DNA of 63,939 bases from positions 1-63,939 of the forward strand of contig JAJCXK010000031.1 of NCBI GenBank assembly GCA_029263475.1. The letters run 5' to 3'. Made by a program: the position numbers and the translations under genes. Of the stretch, positions 59,563-63,939 are shown piece by piece. The notes below the pieces were generated by a model that was not told the origin of the DNA, did not search any database, and worked only from the letters and a program-made list of their open reading frames with translations. Within the stretch, counting starts at the first letter, position 1. Each line of letters begins with the position of its first letter. This stretch comes from Candidatus Nitrosopumilus sp. GTDB lineage: Archaea; Thermoproteota; Nitrososphaeria; Nitrososphaerales; Nitrosopumilaceae.

Positions 59563-60617
59563 TCCAGATTCTCCAATGCTTTTACGAGCTTTAGATTATC
59601 TTTATGAGATTTTACAGCGATTCTGATGTAGTGGTTATCTAACCCTCTAAAATTTTTACAGTCACGAACTAAGATATTATGTCTGAGCAATTTTTTTTGT
59701 AATTTTGTTGAATCGTTTTTTGTTTTTATCAAAATAAAATTTGTGGATGAATTATCACAATGAAATCCTTCCAACCCATTTATTTTATTTGTTAAATAAT
59801 GTAATTCTTTTTCAATTATCAAATTTGATTTATTGAGATGAGAGGTATTTTTAAGAGCAATATTTGCTGCATCTTGAGCCAAAGAATTTACACTCCATGG
59901 AATTTTTATCTTTTCTAAAATTTTAATCATCTGGTTTGATGCCACAGCATATCCAATTCGTATTCCAGGTAATGCAAATGATTTTGTTAATGAACGTAAA
60001 ACAAAAAGATTGTTATATTTTTTAACACATGATATTACAGATTCATTTGATTCTGGAACCATTTCAATAAAACATTCATCAATAAAAATAAATGTAGAAA
60101 GTTTTTTTGCCTTTTTAATTATTTCAAGAAGTTGATTTTTTTGTAAAAGTTTTCCTGTAGGATTATTGGGATTGCAAATGAACACACATCCATTTTTTGG
60201 TATTTGTAAAATAAATGAATTTAGATCTTCAGACAAATTCATTGTTTTAAAATATGAAACGTTGCAATCGTTGAGTTTAGCTGCTACTTCATATTCTTGG
60301 AAAGTGGGAATCGGAATCAATACTTTTGTTTTTTTAGATAAAAATGCCAAACAAAAATTATAGATAATTTCTATTGCGCCATTTCCTACCAAGATATTTG
60401 ATTTGTTCAATTGCGTGTATTTTTTTAGGTTTGAAATCACTGTAGATGAATTGGAATCAGGGTAGTTTTTGATATTTTCAATGTTTTTTTTAAGAGTTTT
60501 TTTAACAGACGGAGGAGTTCCGATAGGGCATATATTTGAACTAAAATCCAGGATTTGGGGATCATGTAAATTATTTCTCCCCCCATGAACCACAGGAACA
60601 TGTTTCATCACAGACAT
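59559..60617 (-). CDS. cobC: CobC/CobD-like PLP aminotransferase of cobalamin operon
   Basis: The PLP fold-type I protein shows HGGRN, DFSSNICPIGTP, NPNNPTGKLL, FIDECFIEMV and the PLP lysine in RSLTKSFALPGIRIGY, close to HisC and to threonine-phosphate decarboxylase (CobD of Salmonella, CobC of Pseudomonas). Being first in the cobalamin operon favours the decarboxylase that makes aminopropanol phosphate for CbiB. The start is ATG 60617 or 60608; a longer frame up to 60719 would add an unlikely leader. A second hisC-type gene lies at 34027, so this is not the only such enzyme. Confidence 0.85.
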   Translation of the reverse strand: MSVMKHVPVVHGGRNNLHDPQILDFSSNICPIGTPPSVKKTLKKNIENIKNYPDSNSSTVISNLKKYTQLNKSNILVGNGAIEIIYNFCLAFLSKKTKVLIPIPTFQEYEVAAKLNDCNVSYFKTMNLSEDLNSFILQIPKNGCVFICNPNNPTGKLLQKNQLLEIIKKAKKLSTFIFIDECFIEMVPESNESVISCVKKYNNLFVLRSLTKSFALPGIRIGYAVASNQMIKILEKIKIPWSVNSLAQDAANIALKNTSHLNKSNLIIEKELHYLTNKINGLEGFHCDNSSTNFILIKTKNDSTKLQKKLLRHNILVRDCKNFRGLDNHYIRIAVKSHKDNLKLVKALENLE

Positions 60618-60717
60618 CTTTGTTCGTATTTTCACAGTTCCAAACAGAAGTAGCCGATTTAGTATGTTTTGGTAATACAGAAAACGATTATTAATTGAAA
60701 GCGATCCATAGTGAAAC

Positions 60718-61794
60718 ATGGATAAGAAGAGAGTGGCAATTATTGGCGTTACAGGTGCAGTTGGTCAGGAATTTGTTCAGTCATTAACAAGTCACCCATG
60801 GTTTGAGGTGACTCAAATTGCGGCATCTTCACGTTCGGCTGGAAAAAAATATCTTGACGCAATAAAAGATGCAAGTGGGATAATTGCGTGGGACGTAGGT
60901 GGAGAAATTCCAGAGTATATCAAAGAAATGACAGTTAAATCAGTTGACGAATTAGACGTTTCTAAATTAGATTTAGTATTTTCTGCAGTTGAATCAGAGG
61001 CGGCCAGAGACATAGAAACTAAGATGGCAGAAGACCTGCCAGTGGTTTCGACAAGCTCAGCATACAGATATGAAAATGATGTGCCAATTTTAATTCCAGG
61101 AATTAATGATGAACAAATGGAATTACTTGATATTCAGAAGAAGAATCGAAATTGGAAAGGCTGGATAGCACCATTGCCAAATTGTACCACTACAGGTCTA
61201 GCAATTACATTAAAGCCATTACTTGAAAAATATGGGGCAAAAAAGGTCATGATGACCTCAATGCAGGCAATATCAGGAGGTGGAAAATCAGGAGTATCGG
61301 CCATGGGTATTACAGATAACATTATCCCATTCATTCCAAAAGAGGAAGGAAAAGTAAGATTAGAAACAAGGAAAATTCTAGGCAATCTAAAAGATGGAAA
61401 AATTGAAGATGCCGATATCAGAATAAGTTGTACTTGTACCAGAGTTCCAGTAATTGACGGACATACAGAATCAGTTTTTGTTGAGACGACAAAAGAAATT
61501 GATCCATCTAAAGCAAAAGAAACCTACAATCAATGCAACAAAGACATATCAGTATCAGGATTACCATCAGCACCAAAAGATTACTATGCATTTCATGAAG
61601 ATCCTACCAGACCTCAGCCAAGAATGGAAAGAACCATTGGAGATGGAATGACTACAACCATTGGAAGAGTAGAGAAAGAAGAACTATTTGAAAATGGTCT
61701 GAAATACATGTTATTTTCGCATAATAAAAAAATGGGTTCGGCAAAAGGGGCAGTGTTGTTGGCAGAAATGCTATACAAAAAAAGTAAAATTTAG
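60718..61794 (+). CDS. asd: Aspartate-semialdehyde / malonyl-CoA (succinyl-CoA) reductase family
   Basis: The 358-residue NAD(P)-dependent dehydrogenase has the Rossmann motif GVTGAVGQEF, the catalytic cysteine in PNCTTTGLA (about 155), ISGGGKSGVSAMG and the catalytic histidine region DGHTES. It matches the archaeal Asd family, which in Sulfolobales also gave rise to malonyl-CoA reductase. In ammonia-oxidising thaumarchaea a member of this family has been proposed as malonyl-/succinyl-CoA reductase of the 3-hydroxypropionate/4-hydroxybutyrate cycle. Either role, or both, is possible. It starts with ATG, divergent from the cobalamin operon. Confidence 0.9.
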   Translation: MDKKRVAIIGVTGAVGQEFVQSLTSHPWFEVTQIAASSRSAGKKYLDAIKDASGIIAWDVGGEIPEYIKEMTVKSVDELDVSKLDLVFSAVESEAARDIETKMAEDLPVVSTSSAYRYENDVPILIPGINDEQMELLDIQKKNRNWKGWIAPLPNCTTTGLAITLKPLLEKYGAKKVMMTSMQAISGGGKSGVSAMGITDNIIPFIPKEEGKVRLETRKILGNLKDGKIEDADIRISCTCTRVPVIDGHTESVFVETTKEIDPSKAKETYNQCNKDISVSGLPSAPKDYYAFHEDPTRPQPRMERTIGDGMTTTIGRVEKEELFENGLKYMLFSHNKKMGSAKGAVLLAEMLYKKSKI

Positions 61795-61822
61795 ATCATT
61801 TTTTGTAATTATTACAATAATA

Positions 61823-61831
61823 ACTTTATAA
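61823..61831 (+). promoter_or_regulatory. TATA box of Lrp-type regulator gene
   Basis: ACTTTATAA lies about 55 bp before the TTG at 61884, so the mRNA would have a short leader, with AAAGGT 7 bp before the start as a possible ribosome binding site. Confidence 0.45.
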
Positions 61832-61883
61832 GTTCCAGAAATCCAGACCGATTCAGGTGTTTTAAACGGTAAAGGTAGATAAT

Positions 61884-62333
61884 TTGGATTTACAGATTTT
61901 ATCAGAATTATCACAAGATGCTTCAATTTCAGTCCCACGTTTATCAAAAAAAATTGATGTCAACGCATCAGTGGTATATTCAAGAATCAAAAGATTAGTC
62001 AAGAAGAAACTAATTGAACGCTTTACGATTATTGTAAACAATGAAGAATTAGGTTACAATGTTAAAGCATTGACTGGGATAAACATGGATACAAAACAAC
62101 GAGACCACATAATTAAAGAATTGTTTAAAATTGATGGAGTTAGAGAGGTTGCAGAAGTTACAGGCAGATTTGACATACTAGTTACAATGTATTCAAAATC
62201 ATTGGATCAAATGCACAAAATTGTGTCTGAACGAATTGGCAGAATTGATGGAATACAATCTTCAGAGTCATTTATTGAGATGAAGTCTAGAATGAAAGCA
62301 ATGCCATATATGCCATCAGAGGATAGTGACTAA
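61884..62333 (+). CDS. Lrp/AsnC-family transcriptional regulator
   Basis: The 149-residue protein has an N-terminal helix-turn-helix (LQILSELSQDASISVPRLSKK, then NASVVYSRIKRLVKKKLI) and a RAM effector domain (VREVAEVTGRFDILVTMY). The start is TTG 61884; upstream in-frame codons run into a stop, so there is no earlier choice. Lrp-type regulators often sense amino acids. The gene is followed after 2 nt by the heme O synthase gene, so they are probably one transcript. Confidence 0.9.
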   Translation: MDLQILSELSQDASISVPRLSKKIDVNASVVYSRIKRLVKKKLIERFTIIVNNEELGYNVKALTGINMDTKQRDHIIKELFKIDGVREVAEVTGRFDILVTMYSKSLDQMHKIVSERIGRIDGIQSSESFIEMKSRMKAMPYMPSEDSD

Positions 62334-62335
62334 TA

Positions 62336-63265
62336 TTGCAGAAACAAAAATCTGAATCCAGAGTTGCAGTATATTATGAGTTAACAAAGCCAAAAATTTG
62401 GTATTTACTCGTATTTACTGCATTTGGCGCAGCATTAACAGCTTCCAATATTTATGATATTGAGATTTCCCCAGCAACATGGATTCTGATGTTGTTTTCT
62501 GTAGCAGCAGGTTCAGCTGCAGCAAATACTTTGACAAATTATCACGATAGAGATATCGATGCGATTATGGAAAGGACCAAAGAGAGACCACTTCCATCAA
62601 AAAGAATCTATCCAGCAGTTAAAGCTAGGAATTTTGGGCTGGCATTAGCTGGAATATCGTTAGTTTTGGCATTTGGAATTTCTTTTACCACAACATTTGA
62701 ACAAGGAGTCTGGGCAACTATCTTCATTGCGTTTGCTTTAGTAAATAATATCATCGTTTACTCATATGTGTTAAAACGAAATTCCAGAACTAACATAATT
62801 TTAGGTGGATTGTGCGGCGGTTCCCCACCGATGATCGGATGGGTGGCAGTTACCATGTCTGACTTGTGGACAATGGGACTTGCAATGGCAGGATTAGTGT
62901 TTATTTGGATTCCAATGCACATTTGGGCGTTAACATTGCACTTCAAGGATGATTATAACAAAGTCAATGTTCCAATGTTAACTGCGGTGCAATCTGAAAA
63001 AACATCGACAAGAGCTATTGCAGGTTCAACTGTAGTAATGGTATTGTTTTCGATTGTTCCATTATTCTTAACAGTTGAAAGTGGTGATGAAATGGTAGGT
63101 GCAGTATATTTGTGGACAGCCGTAGCATCAGGCGCACTAATGATAGGATTGTCAATATGGGTAATTATCAAACCGATGGAAAAAGCTGCATGGACTTTGT
63201 TTAAATTTTCTAGTCCATATTTGGCAGTGTTGTTTATTGCATTAATGGTAGATTCAGCATTATAA
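62336..63265 (+). CDS. ctaB: Protoheme IX farnesyltransferase (heme O synthase)
   Basis: This UbiA-type membrane prenyltransferase adds farnesyl to heme b on the way to heme O/A for terminal oxidases. It has ELTKPKIWYLLVFTAFG, the Asp-rich NYHDRDIDAIMERT motif and the second DDYNKVNVPML, with about nine TM segments in 309 residues. The start is TTG 62336. It is encoded just behind the Lrp regulator, which could control respiratory heme supply. Confidence 0.93.
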   Translation: MQKQKSESRVAVYYELTKPKIWYLLVFTAFGAALTASNIYDIEISPATWILMLFSVAAGSAAANTLTNYHDRDIDAIMERTKERPLPSKRIYPAVKARNFGLALAGISLVLAFGISFTTTFEQGVWATIFIAFALVNNIIVYSYVLKRNSRTNIILGGLCGGSPPMIGWVAVTMSDLWTMGLAMAGLVFIWIPMHIWALTLHFKDDYNKVNVPMLTAVQSEKTSTRAIAGSTVVMVLFSIVPLFLTVESGDEMVGAVYLWTAVASGALMIGLSIWVIIKPMEKAAWTLFKFSSPYLAVLFIALMVDSAL

Positions 63266-63469
63266 CATGCTGGTTTGATCATCAAGACTGTTTAGCTCTT
63301 TAGTAATTTCCGAATGTTTTTCTACCAATACTTTAAGGTCTTCTTTTAACTTTGTAGAAGTCCAATCTGAGTGTATTAGAGAAGATAGTTTTGCAATGAC
63401 ACCCCATTGAACACTGTTTTGATCATTGATTAATTCTAAAAATCTTTTACCCTTTTCATCATCATCCAT
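63260..63469 (-). CDS. Small helical protein of unknown function
   Basis: The ATG at 63469 gives 69 residues (MDDDEKGKRFLELINDQN, then WGVIAKLSSLIHSDW, then KEDLKVLVEKHSEITKELN). An upstream in-frame start (63526) adds an unlikely hydrophobic leader. It is all-helical and acidic, without signal peptide or cysteines. It is convergent with ctaB with a 6-bp overlap of stops. The family is unknown to me. Confidence 0.6.
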   Translation of the reverse strand: MDDDEKGKRFLELINDQNSVQWGVIAKLSSLIHSDWTSTKLKEDLKVLVEKHSEITKELNSLDDQTSML

Positions 63470-63556
63470 AATTTTCTCATACTTTGCAATGATAAAAAGA
63501 TAGCAGCGGTTATTACATAATTTCAAAGTTTTATTAATTAATAGATATTATCTGTC

Positions 63557-63715
63557 GTGTTGCAGTGTAGTATTTCAGAATGTAAATACAAGGCCTTAGA
63601 AACAGTAAAGATTAGTTTTAGAGAAACTAGAAACCTGTGTAAAGAACATTGCAAATTATTTAAAAATAAAGATAGAAAACATGTTGCAAATTTTTCAAAA
63701 GCATCCAATTTTTAA
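63557..63715 (+). CDS. Small four-cysteine protein, possible zinc finger
   Basis: An open frame from GTG 63557 (or TTG 63560) to TAA 63715 encodes 51-52 residues: CSISECKYKALETVKISFRE, then TRNLCKEHCKLFKNKDRKHV and a basic tail. The spacing CSISEC (C-x4-C) and CKEHC (C-x3-C) with about 20 residues between suggests a metal-binding knuckle. It lies in a gap of about 260 bp between annotated genes. Start codon choice and expression are uncertain. Confidence 0.5.
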   Translation: MLQCSISECKYKALETVKISFRETRNLCKEHCKLFKNKDRKHVANFSKASNF

Positions 63716-63788
63716 CAAAAATAAATAATATTGTTTCACAATTTGAAATCGTTAAAAGATTTAACATCTACTATTTTAAAACAAGAAT

Positions 63789-63939
63789 ATGGCAACTAAA
63801 AAGAAAATAGTGAAGAAAAATCCGTCTAAAAAGCAAGTCAGAGATTCACCTAAAAAGCAAGTCAGAGATTCACCTAAAAAGCAAGTCAGAGATTCACCTA
63901 AAAAGCAAGTCAGAGATTCACCTAAAAAGCAAGTCAGAG
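63789..63939 (+). CDS. Lysine-rich repeat protein, 3' end beyond window
   Basis: From ATG 63789 the frame reads MATKKKIVKKNPS, then KKQVRDSP repeated over and over to the window edge. Only 50 residues are visible. The protein is highly basic and disordered where visible, resembling the tails of nucleic-acid-binding or histone-like proteins. What follows is out of the window, so no function can be given. The repeat unit and period are exact. Confidence 0.7.
   Translation, partial: MATKKKIVKKNPSKKQVRDSPKKQVRDSPKKQVRDSPKKQVRDSPKKQVR
63828..63939 (+). repeat. 24-bp tandem repeat encoding KKQVRDSP
   Basis: The unit AAAAAGCAAGTCAGAGATTC plus ACCT (24 bp) occurs four times exactly at 63828, 63852, 63876 and 63900, with a 16-bp partial fifth copy at 63924 cut by the window edge. 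All copies are identical, indicating recent expansion, and the period preserves the reading frame. Confidence 0.9.

Noticed and set aside
59559..60719. Longer N-terminus for the CobC-like enzyme starting near 60719
   Set aside because: The extra 34 residues do not look like an aminotransferase leader and would abut the divergent asd start, leaving no promoter space. ATG 60617 or 60608 fits better.
63260..63526. Convergent frame near ctaB considered as the missing HisE
   Set aside because: The sequence lacks the MazG-like metal-binding glutamate pattern and does not resemble HisE. It is better described as an unknown helical protein.

Overview
The window comes from an AT-rich archaeon, almost certainly a marine ammonia-oxidizing Nitrosopumilus-like member of the Thaumarchaeota (Nitrososphaeria). 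The gene repertoire is archaeal: KEOPS subunits, Taw1, archaeal TGT, TiaS, Dph2, a beta-CASP RNase, the exosome protein Csl4, a thermosome subunit, ribosomal proteins eL42 and eS27, and an initiator tRNA with an A1-U72 pair. Lineage markers are a very large acidic S-layer protein, a copper (cupredoxin) partner beside a Rieske/cytochrome b complex, and late cobalamin-synthesis genes. TATA boxes lie about 25 bp upstream of many starts, so many mRNAs look leaderless, and TTG/GTG starts are common. I saw no CRISPR array, insertion sequence, prophage or integrated element. No gene-free stretch exceeds 300 bases.

Layout. 1-3.1 kb: two tandem secreted calcium-binding (thrombospondin type 3 repeat) proteins, the first cut by the window edge. 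3.2-13.1 kb: an information-processing block with Taw1, RdgB, Bud32, a PH-like protein, Kae1, YchF, Fap7, TGT, a ferredoxin, a beta-CASP RNase, OGG1 and tRNA-Arg. 13.2-16.2 kb: cupredoxin, cytochrome b and Rieske protein (complex III-type). 16.2-26.5 kb: a cell-surface locus with the S-layer protein, a membrane-anchored coiled-coil protein and a giant subtilase. 26.6-29.2 kb: a ubiquitin-like/E1 fusion overlapping threonine synthase. 30-37.3 kb: a compact his operon (G-D-C-HAD-B-H-A-F-I, no hisE). 37.4-39.7 kb: class II HMG-CoA reductase and a PQQ-type sugar dehydrogenase. 39.8-45.9 kb: initiator tRNA-Met, TiaS, Dph2, a frameshifted TPR gene, an MDR oxidoreductase, Csl4, PheA and a small membrane protein. 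45.9-56 kb: guaB, pterin genes (DHPS, MptE), guaA, DUF2024, ROK kinase, thermosome and adenine deaminase. 56-60.6 kb: eL42-eS27, then a five-gene cobalamin operon on the other strand. 60.7-63.9 kb: an Asd/malonyl-CoA reductase-type dehydrogenase, an Lrp-type regulator, heme O synthase, small proteins and a lysine-rich repeat protein running off the edge.

The most interesting points are as follows. (1) The S-layer locus reads as a lattice protein, a SlaB-like coiled-coil membrane stalk and a membrane-anchored giant protease on one strand, with a T-tract terminator after the lattice gene. (2) CobQ keeps its ATPase half and C-terminal tail but has lost the glutamine amidotransferase domain. (3) A ubiquitin-like domain is fused in front of its E1 enzyme and translationally coupled to threonine synthase. 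(4) A HAD phosphatase inside the his operon is a candidate for the unassigned histidinol-phosphatase. (5) Several genes show recent repeat dynamics: TSP3 codon homogenisation, a 30-bp exact duplication, a 24-bp lysine-rich array, and a TPR gene with an apparent frameshift.
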